A DNA stretch of 64,000 nucleotides from Imbricaverruca yamaguchii. Its lineage: Eukaryota > Arthropoda > Thecostraca > Neoverrucidae. This document shows, in pieces, positions 1 through 11,667 of the stretch. The notes under the pieces are model-generated. The model was given only the letters and a program-made list of their open reading frames with translations. It was not told the origin of the DNA and did not search any database. Both the position numbers and the translations under genes were made by a program. The first letter of the stretch is position 1; every line of letters starts with the position of its first letter. The stretch lies in contig JAOTOL010001643.1 of the NCBI GenBank assembly GCA_034440575.1, positions 903,501 to 967,500 on the forward strand, in the 5' to 3' direction.

Positions 1-99
1 CTCATTTCAAGCAGTTACATGCGTCGTGCGTGGCCACGTGGCGGCGCACGATGTCCGGCCGAGACACAGTCGCTGACACGTGGATGGTGGCCGCCGCAG
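1..99 (+). other. End of an intron upstream of the STIMATE exon
   Basis: This stretch is open in the STIMATE reading frame, but its translation does not resemble STIMATE. An AG at 98-99 precedes the point where family similarity begins. The polypyrimidine tract before it is weak, so the exact acceptor is an inference. Any earlier STIMATE exons lie outside the window. Confidence 0.5.
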
Positions 100-296
100 G
101 CAGTCCGCCGGTGGCGCAGTCGTGGCTGGTGCAGTCGCTGGTGTACGTGCTGATCATGATGCTGGAGAAGCTGCTGGTGTCGGCGCTGGTCCAGTTGGAC
201 ATCTGGGACCACGTCAGCCAGATCATCCTGTCGCCCATCACCAACCCGCGCCTCGAGCTGGCCATTGTCGTGCTCGTCGTGCCGTTCTTCGTCAAC
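100..296 (+). CDS. STIMATE: STIMATE (TMEM110), penultimate coding exon, partial gene
   Basis: STIMATE is a multi-pass ER membrane protein at ER-plasma membrane junctions. It promotes STIM1 activation and so store-operated calcium entry. The exon completes a Gly codon, then reads SPPVAQSWLVQSLVYVLIMM and continues through EKLL, a DIWDHVSQIILSPITNPRLE segment in two parts, and AIVVLVVPFFVN. It aligns without gaps to the vertebrate block that runs from GDP through YIVIMIFEK to [21 protein letters not shown]. Two hydrophobic membrane segments are visible, around VQSLVYVLIMM and LAIVVLVVPFFV. The exon ends in a phase-0 donor (gtgcgt at 297). Residue identity with the family is high, so the assignment is firm. 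The 5' boundary at 100 is less certain. Confidence 0.88.
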
Positions 297-329
297 GTGC
301 GTACCCCCCTGCCGCTGACGGATCAGGCG

Positions 330-830
330 ACGGTTCACGCGTACCGCAGACTGGTGTACCGCCCTATAGCTCACGTGTACTGCAGGCTGGTGTACCGCCC
401 TACAGCTCACGTGTACTGCAGACTGGTGTACCGCCCTACAGCTCACGTGTACTGACTGCTGACGACGTACCGCCCTACAGCTCACTTGTACTGCAGACTG
501 GTGTACCGCCCTACAGCTCACTTGTACTGGCTGCTGACGACGTACCGCCCTACAGCTCACTTGTAACGCAGATTGGTGTACAGCCCTACAGCTCACAGCT
601 CACGTGTACTGCCTGCTGACGACGTACCGCCCTACAGCTCACTTGTAACGCAGACTGGTGTACCGCCCTACAGCTCACTTGTAACGCAGACTGGTGTACC
701 GCCCTACAGCTCACTTGTACTGGCTGTTCACTTGTACCGCAGACTGACACGACGTACCACGCCACAACTCGTTTGTACCGCAGACTGACGATGTACCACT
801 CCACAGTTCATTTGTACCGCAAACCGTATC
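330..830. repeat. 36-bp minisatellite inside the last STIMATE intron
   Basis: About ten imperfect copies of a 36-bp unit with the core gtaccgccctacagctcac occupy the centre of the 1080-bp intron (297-1376). Units alternate between a gactg-type and a gctgacgac-type spacer and decay after about 740. The array is open in several frames, but it sits between two well-supported splice sites, so it is not coding. The rest of the intron (831-1376) shows no other feature. Confidence 0.85.
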
Positions 831-1376
831 TTGAATCGAGTGACAGTTAAGTTGGCTGTCTCGAAATTGACCTTGCTACGTCCAGTGAGTCCCCGTACAG
901 CTGTGGTGTTCGACCGTGCGGCTTTCGCCGGAGTCATTCTTTTATCTTGAATATGGTGCTTCCACACTTTACATTGTGCTGCCATACGTTTCTCGCCGAT
1001 CTGGCGATTCGCTGTGTAGTGGACGTACTCAGAGTCTCGGTTTTCTGTTCCAATGGGAAGTTAATTTGGGTCACCAAACCAAGAGTGATTGCTGATTGCA
1101 TCCATTTATATTCGGGGCCCTTTTTGCATGTATTTGGATGGTTGGTCAAAACGTTTGTGAGACTACATTTGTCACATGGACGATCAGTCGGCTTGTGGTC
1201 GGTGAAGAGCATAGGCTATCTTAGTTCATGGCGGAATATGTCGAACGGGTCACGGTGGCATGTGCCCTGTCCCTGCCACTCCTAATATGATTCTCCTTCC
1301 CCGGAGGCGCCTCCATCTTTTGTGCTCCGATCGTCTGCTTGGGGAGTCCAAAGTCAAGTACGTGCTGTGATTGCAG

Positions 1377-1565
1377 ATGCTGATGTTCTGGATCATAGAC
1401 AACTTCCTGATGCGTCGCCGTCCGAGTTTAACTCGCCAGGCGGTGCACACCCACTACTGTCCGTACACGGGCAAGTCGGACGATGATGAGCAGGTGCTGC
1501 TCATGGAGCACGGCCACGGCCGTCTGCAGCAGCGACACCCCAGCGGCGCCGTCGCCGTCACCTAA
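1377..1565 (+). CDS. STIMATE: STIMATE, terminal coding exon
   Basis: The exon follows a ttgcag acceptor at 1371-1376 in phase 0. It begins MLMFWIIDNFLMRRRPSL, which continues directly from PFFVN of the previous exon. Vertebrate STIMATE reads PFFVNALMFWVVDNFLMR at the same junction. This completes the last transmembrane helix. A short cytosolic tail of about 45 residues follows, with an acidic patch (KSDDDEQ), and ends at a TAA at 1563-1565. The tail is shorter than the human one and lacks the lysine-rich C-terminus, so arthropod-type shortening is likely. The junction leaves little doubt about identity. Confidence 0.9.
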   Translation: MLMFWIIDNFLMRRRPSLTRQAVHTHYCPYTGKSDDDEQVLLMEHGHGRLQQRHPSGAVAVT

Positions 1566-4040
1566 TCAAAACAATGGTGACGCTGTGTTGCGGTAGATGG
1601 CAGCATCGACGGATATGTTGCGGCTGTTCGGCGCACTCGCCGAGCTCCGCTGAATGCGATAAATAGTTGTTGAACGTCTTTCACGGATATATATTTTTCG
1701 CAAAGCTATGGTGTGAGCATTTTGAATGATTCCTTTCGCTGGGGCACAGCCCGGGCGTTATTTGAAGTCACCATATAGGTTTTCTAGTCTGCACCGCATA
1801 GCGTTTCGTCGTGTGATGACTGACCAGTACGGTTACGTTGCGATGGCTCATTGATATCTGTAACTGGTTACGGACAACTTGTGGTTTAACTCTGTGTGCG
1901 AACTAGTACCAATTGTGCTGTAAGTTTCCTATCACAGCATAATGTGTTTGTGATGGTTCAATGTGTTGGGGATTGAATGTAGCAATTTTACGACTGTATG
2001 GGCAGAACAATCCTTCCAAAGTCCTGTCACAAAGAAGGAAGCCCACATTGCATACCTGATCAAATGGTACTCCGCACAAATCCTTCGCATGCTACTTAAA
2101 TTGATCCATATGCTGTACTTACAATCTGGAGTTAGTGGCAGACCATGCATTCCGGCATAATACCTACTCGATGGATTCATTGAGAACAGCGGTCCTGCCG
2201 CTTGGCTTATATTCGCTAGGTGTTCTTATATTTGACATGTTGCTTTGACCGTCTTGGCCTTCTGCCTGGCCATTTTGTCGATGGCTAGAGGCCTACCTCC
2301 ATGTAATACTCGCATGCAGGCCGAATCATCCCTGCTTCGTCCCCATGGCCCGTCGTGCGTATCTGGGCCGGGACAAGTGTACACTCATCAGGCATCAGGT
2401 GGGAATCGGACATGTGCTCTGGCCCGGCTGGTACAAAAAAAGATGCCCGTCTGCTGGTGGTCGCGGGCTTAGTCCCAAACGTCGCCGCTCTTCGCACGCG
2501 ACCGATCGGCATGGGCGATCGAGGACGCTATACGGCAACAGTGGTTGACGTGTGGTAAAGACTGACGGCCAACCCAGCAGCCGGGTCAGCGCTCGATTTA
2601 AAATTGATTCGTGCTGCAAATGACCCACGCATGGCCATCAGTAAGTCAGCACCGCCTCAGTTCGCATATTCGCAGGACGTGGTGCTTGTTTCGATCGGTC
2701 TGCCAGAGGGCTCTTCACGCGGACCGCCTGCATGGTGCGTGGAGTTCTGGTCAGCCAGCATTGCCAGATTGACGCCATCTCAATCAGAGGATTTGTACTG
2801 TCGGATTGTCGTCATACTGCGTTGGGTGCAATACTGTCGTCAACGGGTCACCCTGGACCATTGACTCCGGGATCCCAGGTGCGCCCGGCAATAGTGTACA
2901 CTTGCTGAAGATGGAACTCTGCACCCGACCCGCTCGCTGGTGCACGGCATGCAGAGCAACAGCGGCGAGCCGTCTGCACGGATATATGATTCCCCATAAA
3001 AGTGCATTGTTCATCGCGCCGCCGCACACCGACACTAGACATGTCATGTGCGTATCTCGGCCTCGTGCAGCCAACTCGTATCTCGGCTGATGCTTGATCA
3101 ATAAAGTCGTGTTACGCGATGTGTACGAGTCTGCTAGCCCGGCGGTGTAAGGCCTGGGGACGACCATGCCCTTGCGAGGTACAGTGGTCGCGCCGCGAGA
3201 GTACCCTCGACACAACACCGGCCATTGCAAGCTGTTGAACCAGCCTGGTTGGACTCTATTTCCCGCTCAGCGAACCGACAGCCATTTTGCATACAGGTCA
3301 ATGGAAGCAGCTAACAGGTACATGGTACGCACATGGCACATGGACGCGAGGCCACCGTACTCAGGCTTGGGCGATCTCCGGGCTGTCGAAGGCAACGACA
3401 CACGCTGCATAGGAATATCACGCCCGTCATCTACGGAGTAAACACCCACCCTGTGGACGGATTAATGGTAGCACCTGCGAGTGGTACGCGAACGCAATCG
3501 GGCACGCCGAGTTGCCAGCTGTGGAAGCGGAGGATGACTGCCTGGTGTGGGGATGTTCGGGGCCATCATTCAGAATCAAAGCAGCACAACTATGCTGACA
3601 ATGTCGGCCACGAGGGGATAGCAACACGGAGTAGATCGACAACACGTCGATATGTAACGCGGGCAACAACTCATTTGTGCGATAACACCGAACAATAACG
3701 AAAGACATTCTACCCCACATCATACACAGGTGCACTCGTCACCTGAGTTACGCGGATATGTGTGGCTTTCCAGCTTTGTACTGTACACGGGCATTTGGTT
3801 TGGCTCGGAGCAAAGCCGGAGGGATGTGGATGCCCGGTCCATCCACATTCGTCTGACCCAATGGCCGCCTCTCCCTCCCCTCTCCCGGCGAGAAAAGGTG
3901 CACTGGACGCCGTGACAACCGTCACACCCGCTGACTGTGACTTTGATCCGCGGATCTAGAAGCTCGTTGTAGTCCCTGACTACGCTCGACTGGCACTGAC
4001 TGCCATATGCGACAGGGTTCTGACCCCCCTGATTAGTTAG
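1566..4040 (+). other. STIMATE 3' UTR followed by intergenic DNA
   Basis: No recognisable coding sequence follows the stop codon. The first canonical AATAAA found by eye is at 3100-3105, about 1.5 kb downstream. A 3' UTR of that length is possible but not shown. The remainder has mixed base composition and only short open frames, with no repeat that I could define. Confidence 0.4.
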
Positions 4041-4321
4041 AGAGATCAATCAATGAGGACATACCCACCACGCCAGTGTTCGACCAGGCCGTGCGCTGCT
4101 TATTGTGCCGATTGGGCCACCGTGGCCACGCTCGTGACGCGACCCGCCCCGGGCAGAGTCGTCTTGACGGTGGACGGGCCGGCCTGGGCGCCGTCCAGCA
4201 CGGGCTCCCGGCTGGGCGAGAGTGCGTGCGGGTCGTCTTGACAAGTCGATCGCTGAGAGTGGTGCAGTGAGCATGGCTGGGAGCGGTGCAGAGTTTGCGA
4301 GTGCAGCTGGGAGTGGTACAA

Positions 4322-4441
4322 AGGCGGCGACAGCCGTCGTGAGGGCTGCGGAGGTGGCAAGAGCTGTCGTGACGGCTGCGCAGGCGGCGAGAGCCGTTGC
4401 GACGGCTGCGGAGGTGGCGAGCGCAGCTCCGGCGGTGCTGA
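4322..4441. repeat. Short 30-bp minisatellite in a GC-rich patch
   Basis: About four diverged 30-bp units share a cgtgacggctgcg-type core. They lie in a GC-rich island (about 4050-4720) flanked by AT-richer DNA. The unit length is a multiple of three, so an alanine- and valine-rich frame stays open on the plus strand. The encoded sequence is low-complexity and unlike any family I know. Confidence 0.65.
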
Positions 4442-5002
4442 GCGGGCGGACGCGGCTGGGGGTGTTGCCGAGTGGACCAGCACGGACAAGTGGTCGCGCA
4501 CGTCAACGCCCGAGACGGCCGCGTCCACCATGCCGGGCGCGGCGTGGCCGTGGGCGCGTTTGTCGCGTCGGATCTCCAGGCCGCAGCAGCGCACGCTGGT
4601 CGGACACTGGGCGCGCCACGCGCCGCAGCCGGCCGGCCATGGGTAGGGCCGGGACGGCTCGGGCAGTCGACAGTTGATGGCCGGCAGCCGGGTCCACAGT
4701 GTCTGACGGCACACCGTCGGATCATTTCACAGACGCGTCGCTATGGTCGTACTTCTGCCTCGCGTCCGGAAGTATTAGGGGGTGAGTCTGCCACTGTTCA
4801 CTCGGGACAGCTTTTTCACACCCGTCTTGGGAATGAACCTTTCCGTGATTTACACTCGCCATTAACTTTCTGATGCATATATGGCCATATCATAATTATC
4901 AGATGACATATTATATCACAGAAGGATTCGACATGGTAGCCTGATCTGACATTCACGTGCTCCGATGTTTGAATGACGAAGTTATAGCCTATGCATGGTG
5001 CA

Positions 5003-5056
5003 CATAGAGACAGACACACAAACATACAGACACAGATACAGACAGACACAGAGACC
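5003..5056. repeat. Simple ACAG/ACAC-type microsatellite
   Basis: An interrupted run of acaga, acaca and acata units of about 50 bp. Confidence 0.7.
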
Positions 5057-7319
5057 TGTTTGTCAGACCTGTCCTAGGAGGTGTTCTACCTTTGAAAAGT
5101 ATGTGCAGCTATTGGAGAGCGCTGTGTATTACAAAACATCAAACACGATTTATCTCTCCCTTCATGCTGGTATTTAAACAATCATCTTCAATGTGGCTTT
5201 GATTGACAGATGCTGGATGAAATGCTTTCTATATTGCAATAGCCCACAATAGCAATAGCCGTGTGCGCGGCAGAAATGCCAACCTTAAAAAAACTAAGTG
5301 TGGGACCCCCGTAATGACCCATCACGCCATGACTGCAGAAAAGCGTCGCTTTGTATCTACGACAGAGAGGTACTGGATCGGCTGATTGCATTTAGATCAG
5401 ACAGGAGCATAAGAGCATGGAAAAAAACAGAGGCTGAGCTTTGGAGCAGCTGAACCGATTGATTTGACTGCAAAAATTGAACAAATAATACTGTAGTTTC
5501 ATGACCAAAGCTACCGAAATCCGATGTTTGCTTTACGTTAAGTCGGGAGGGGTAGACGGGAACAGAAGTCAGACTTGTCCTCCGGCTTGAAAGACGTTAC
5601 GGTCCCCTGGAGTTGGACCCACTTGGAAGCTGAAGGTGGTGACGCAATTGCATCACACCGTTCCGAAATTGTCAGAACACGAACACAATGGATAAGCAAT
5701 GGATAGCTTCAGCGAGTTAAAATCAACCTTTGCCATTTGCATAGGCAAAAACTGCGTTTAAACGACTTTTCTCCAAACCTGATCTATCATTCTGGCAGCA
5801 ATTTCCACAAAGACGGTGTCATAGACATCGCACCTGTGAGAGCACTCAACTTATGTTCACCTCTAATCGCAGCCTCCACGGCAATACATCGCGCTTCGAT
5901 GACCGCCACCAGGGCAGCCGTAAACATTGAAGTGATGGTCTCGGCCACAGCAGCAGGCATTCACAGCAATGCAGCGACTCCAATGTGTCCAGAGGCCTCC
6001 GTTTGAGAAGAACTTGCCGCACGAGAAGACCTGTTGAGCAAACGGAGCACTGCGATAATGTATGTTGCGATAATGCGATAATGTTCATTGCAAATGCAGA
6101 GGAATCATGCTGATTGGTGGCATCCACCATCGTAATATGTTACTAGCTTGCATCATCAATCATCAGCAAGAGGAACACAATCTGAACAAAATAACTTAAT
6201 TGGAATCTACTGTATTCCTGTTATAGTTCAACATTTCCCAATGACCTTCACGTCCCCTTGTCTCCGCTCATGTCGCACTTCGGAACAAGCCAAAATGTTC
6301 GGACAGGGTGAAACCCCCTCCATCATGGTCTTCACGTGCGGTTTGTGAGAAGCCGCACTTTCTTCACGTTCGTAGAACATGTAAATATATCCAAATATGG
6401 AGACTGATTCTCTAAAAATATCACCACTGAACGTGCAAGTGAGAAACACGACTGAGTTACTAAGTGACCTGAGGCGCATTCATGCAGAAACGATGCCGAA
6501 GTTGCAAGTTCTGACCGAAACGTCTCCGACAGTATTCTCGGTAGAACTTAGTCAGAACTGTGTTCCCACCACCTCGAGTCCAAAAATCACCGTTTTTTTG
6601 TGACAATGCTGACGTAATCCTCCTGACTTGTCTACCTTATCGGAAGGTATTTTAATGGTGTACAACACACCATTTGCAATTATAAATAAGCTATCTTCGT
6701 CTTATTTTCACCACCATTCAGTCCCATTTCATCGACTATTTGTATGCATGGAATGATTATTTTTTGGAGCTAAATGACCAAACCTGGTCGATGCTCCCTA
6801 ATACCCAAATAACCAACCAACCATACAATGATTAGAGTCTCATCCAACTGTTTCACACAACCAGACGAATGGGAGCTCTAAATTATCATTTGTACAGATC
6901 TCTTAATACTGCACAGAAATTATTTGGTGATTGTAGTAGACGTAAAATTTCACGGCGAATCCACTGGTGAGAGCAGTTGTGAAATCGGACAATTAGGGCG
7001 CCCCGTAGAAGCAAAAACCGAATTGGCACAACATTACGAGAGAGCGTTATTGTCGCATAACACGCTAACCATGTGAAATTTTAATGGGAACAGCACTACA
7101 CAAATGTGCTACTATTAATTAGAGATGGCTTCGTGAAGTGAAATACCAAATCGGCAGGTTATTATTCGAAGTGTTCGCGTTTTCGGATTTTCCGACATGC
7201 AAGAAGTCCACAAAAGTGGGTGCACATCATGATGCAGTGTTCTTGAGGGCACACTGAGAAATAACTAAATGCGGATTTTTGCGATGTCTAGTACACAAAA
7301 ACCAAAGGGGTGTAATCGG
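5057..7319. other. Intergenic DNA, no gene recognised
   Basis: The composition moves from mixed to AT-rich. The open frames are short, and none has a recognisable domain or codon bias. An ATTAGGGCGCC string near 6986 has an inverted partner near 8570 and may be one end of a decayed transposon. Confidence 0.5.
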
Positions 7320-8040
7320 AAAGTGGTTTGACACCCCCCCAACAAAAAAATCCCATAAAATTTATGTCACTATGGGACCTAGATTTTCATGATTTACATG
7401 TTTTTGGCAATGGGGAGTTCATTTTTGGGAGATATTTGAGAAAAACAAATTATTTGTAATCACAAAAGGCGAAATCGACCAGGACAATACATTTTTTTTT
7501 TAACCACCCAAAGTCAAAATTTTATCTTCAAATTTCAATTTTTTTTATTTTTCAAGTCTTCTTTAATTTTCCTTCTCTAATGGGTAGAGCAGACCGAAAA
7601 AAACGTTGTTCAAAGTTAACTTGCTCTAATAAAAAATGTTTACTTTAGCCATAATCTTCGATTTGAACTCTAATAAGCAAATATGTAAAACAAATAAGTA
7701 ATCCAAAATGGGGGGAAAATCCTCACGTGTTTTGTTGCATCCCTAAAGATAACCGAACACTAAAAGTTTCATTAAAATATCTAAATCCATTAAAGCGTGA
7801 CTAGTTGAACTTTTTTGGAGGTGATCTCACTTGACCTACACTAACTGGTTGACCCAAAATGACCCGACCTCAAAAGTTTGGCACAATATGCCAAATTGAT
7901 GTGGGAAAAGGAATGCCAAGCTTCAGCGCGCTGCTGCGCGCCGCTTCTTTCACTATCCGCGAAAACCTGACGGGAGGCGGTTGAAGACCCACGCCCCCCC
8001 GAGAGGGTGCAGGTTAATGCATAATTCTTCAGAAATCTCA
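7320..8040 (+). repeat. Dispersed transposon-like repeat, copy 1
   Basis: This AT-rich stretch matches 16385-17180 in reverse complement at several ordered points. They are a gaacttttttggaggtga block (7808), the gaccta/ttgaccc cluster after it, a caaattgatgtgg block (7895), a tatccgcgaaaacctgacgg block (7959) and a poly-C run (near 7995). The earlier part (7380-7640), with ggggagttcatttttgg and gcgaaatcgacc motifs, also matches. Divergence is high, so these are old copies. No transposase or reverse transcriptase frame is visible. Confidence 0.7.
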
Positions 8041-11000
8041 CAAAACTTGGGTTATGGAATAATTACTAGCAATAAAAAGATGTAACTGGATGAGTACATC
8101 TGAAAGTAGGACAACATTCTTGATGGCTACTAAATTATGTCTCTAAATCCATCCCCTCAGTAGCATTTTACCGCATACATTTTTCAATAAAAATATAATG
8201 TTTTCGATTTTGGAGTATTTGTAACAAAAACATTTTTCGTTAAAGAATAATGGTTTCGTCGTGAACAAAAATTGTATCCATCAAAAACCCAGCCCCTGGC
8301 AGAGTTTCTACCAGAAAATATGAAAGGAATATGCAATTGAGGCCAATAACACCACTCAGAAAGGCTTGAACTCACCCACATTTCAAAGACAAAATCTTTC
8401 ATTGGAACAGTTTTCAACAAACAAAAAAATAGCAAAACGTTGACGAAAGATGTGCCATGGTGAGCTCCTTACACAAGTATTTTTCCATGCTTTTTATCTG
8501 AATTTTTATGCATTGTGTGAATTTCCGAGGCTGACCACTCCAAATTGTCTCCTTAGGTCATTCGTTTTGGCGCCCTAACAGACGTCGAACTCATTCAGAA
8601 TGTCAGAAAATAGTGTTAAATCATCACATATCATGTGCTGGGGAAAAATACGAATTCTAACAACGCAAGTTTCCCGAAAATTGACGAACAAAAATGGACA
8701 ATCCATAATGCACCCACGACCCAGGATTGAAGATTCAACAAAGAAAAATTTGGATGAACAAATTTTAGAAAACCATTCTGAACACACCCCATTTTGAGAA
8801 AATCTCACAGTCACTCTGAATCCCCACTTAGGCTAACCTAACTTTCTCCTTCCTTCTTTCGAAGTGGCTGTAGACAGGTGAGGGTGGTCTGGAGCATTTA
8901 ATTACATCAATTGGTGTCAAAATAAATAATTGGTGCAAACAAGCAAAATCTGTTGTTATTATGTCACAGCCCGAGCAAGTGTAATGCACTATGCACAGTG
9001 CAATGTAACAGAGATGAGAAAAAAAATATATCCATGATTATATCTGGCCTAGGACCATGATTATGCTTTTCAATATCCAACAACATTTGTTACAACAATT
9101 AAGACCCTGCATTTTCTGGTGGTAATTGAACAATCTACAACCTGCTTTGCACATACATGATTCACAAACTTCTTGATGAACTGTTAATAGCTTGAAATTC
9201 AGACATAAACATGACCATTAACAACAATGTCACATCATGCAATTGAAAAAATATCAGCATGCAATGCAAATACATTCAATTTCATGATTATCTGGCAATA
9301 TCAACATGATCAGGTGAACTACAATAGAATCTCAAAGAAATTATGGAAATATAAAATTTGAAGGTTATTTGTGATATTAAATGAAATAAAGTAATTCGTT
9401 AGTTATTGGGGTTTAGGGGCACATCGACTGCAGAGGTCATGCAGTGCCCATAAATAAAGCAATTCAATAAATAATAAAATAATGGTTGAATAATACTAAT
9501 ATATATTCGTAATCATGGCATGATAATACATGATAGAGAAAAAACTATTAATAATAATTATACTATTAGTAATAATAATACAACACCATGAAATAATAAT
9601 TTAAATAATTTAACTTGAATTAATTTCCTAGATTAAACTTAAATAATTGAAACAAATTACTCACTTTCCAATTTGTTTCAATAATTCAAGTTGGAGTTTC
9701 CAGGTCAAGATGCTTGAACCAGTTTGCATGAAATGCAGGTTCATTACTACTAAAAATGACATACACCAGTTATTACATATCATAAATGAAAACAAGCACA
9801 CATTGCAGCATGACATGGGAAGGAAAATATACAATTGCTATACACTACTATTCATTATTCACAAGGTGCAATTATTATAAGTACAGGAAGTTCAACAGGA
9901 CAACATACACAATCATAAAGTTTAGTTTTACTGAGTGCTGTATGGCTAGATATATTTACTCACATATTAGCACTGCAAGTGCATATATTACAATGCCAAT
10001 GCATAAAGTTGCTGCAAGTGGCAATCCAAGAAACAAATTGGTGTCATTGTTTTCAAAATCATCATGCACTTGAATATTTTCATCTTCAGATCCATCCATC
10101 ACATCTGAAAGAATGTCACATATTAAAGTCAGGCACCTAAGCTACCAACCAACCAGGTGAGAGAACCAGGTGAGATTAACTTGTCAGGCACACCAACCTG
10201 GTCTATCAGTGCTTCTGAGACATTGCATATATGGAATATCTACTCATAACTTGATGTGTACAGGCAATTTTCTAATAAGTGCAATTTTTCCAATACAACA
10301 CTTATGAATGAGATTAGGATGATGCAACCGCTGATTTTCATTGAAAATGTTTACTTTTCAGTTTGGAAACAAGATAGCAGCAATGATTGGGCTTCAAGTT
10401 AGGTGATTAAAAGTTATGTAGGCATGATAGGTATGATGTGTGTAGTTTGTTCTGTAAAAATGTTAGTTTTTTACTCATGTTTTTTTAATTATGTAAAGCA
10501 ATTTAGGTACTTGTGGAAAAAATGTAACATAGCCTAGCCAAATATAGTACCCAAAAGCACAATAATACCTATTTCTGCCATGCCAAAGAAGAAAAATGTA
10601 TGTTCATATTTGGGTCAATATGATTTTTGTCTCTATTCTCCTGATTGCTTCAAATCAATACAGGTGATAATCACAGCATTCCTTACTTGAATTGTACTTC
10701 CATGCACTTCAATATCTTGTAGGTCACAATCAATACACAAGGTGACTTACACTTTTATTCCTTTGGATGGTAGATTTATGAAGCATGGCCAACATCATAA
10801 TTAAGTTATTCATGATGTGCATTATATTTGCAAGATCCAAAATATTAGTTGTTTGTGTCTTATAATTTGGATATAATTGCTTTAATTACATTAATTGATG
10901 CATAGGGTCTTCCATCACATTTTTATAAAAATCAGAACACCATAATTGTATTCCCAAACCAGGTACCTACTTCAACAAAATCAAAATGCTATTTACCTGG

Positions 11001-11240
11001 TATGGTTCTTTTTCCTTATGAAAAGTCATGTATGAAATGAGTAATTGAGGAATGAGGAGCCTGATACAAAAATGTGCATCCAATGTTCAGAATGATGTTG
11101 ATGGTCCATGAAGATGGTTGGACAAATAAGCTGTTCCTGGACTTTGACATCCTTAGCAGTATCCCACCCAGATAATCATGATAACATTTTTTAACATTTG
11201 GAGGTTCAATGGTACCATTTGATAATGAATTACTCAGTGT

Positions 11241-11449
11241 GGTTAGGTCAGGCTAGCTTATGTTTCTTAGGATGGAATATTATTATTTTTTAAACTTTTC
11301 CAATTGTATGGACATTGCTTCTCTTCAGAGGTATGTGATTGTTGAGTGTTGGTTAGGTCAGGCTAGCTTATGTTTCTTAGGATGGAATATTATTATTTTT
11401 TAAACTTTTCCAATTGTATGGACATTGCTTCTCTTCAGAGGTATGTGAT
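11241..11449. repeat. Recent tandem duplication, period 110 bp
   Basis: A block of about 99 bp starting ggttaggtcaggctagctta occurs at 11241 and again at 11351. I see no mismatch between the copies, which are separated by 11 bp. Perfect identity in neutral AT-rich DNA points to a recent duplication or an assembly artefact. Confidence 0.9.
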
Positions 11450-11626
11450 ACAGCAATCTTCAAGTATTACTCCTCACATTTTCTTTCTATCAACAATGCA
11501 TCTGAGTCACCATCAGCTGACTGCCAGTCAGCTGTTGGTGACTTCACTCAAATGTACAAACACCTCCAGTTGGGTGCAATGAATAGCCCTACTGCATCAC
11601 CAGGAATATTTATATGGGGGTGAAAA

Positions 11627-11667
11627 CCTAACCTAGCCTAACCCTAGCCTAACAGAACCTAACCCTT
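11627..11667 (-). repeat. CCTAA-rich interstitial patch
   Basis: Several irregular CCTAA, CCTAG and CCTAACC units occur in about 40 bp. On the minus strand this reads TTAGG, the usual arthropod telomere motif. It is short and interrupted, so it may be a telomere-like insertion or simply a common short repeat. Confidence 0.5.

Noticed and set aside
1..99. Upstream extension of the STIMATE exon to the window edge
   Set aside because: The frame is open, but its residues do not match STIMATE, while similarity starts exactly after an AG at 98-99.
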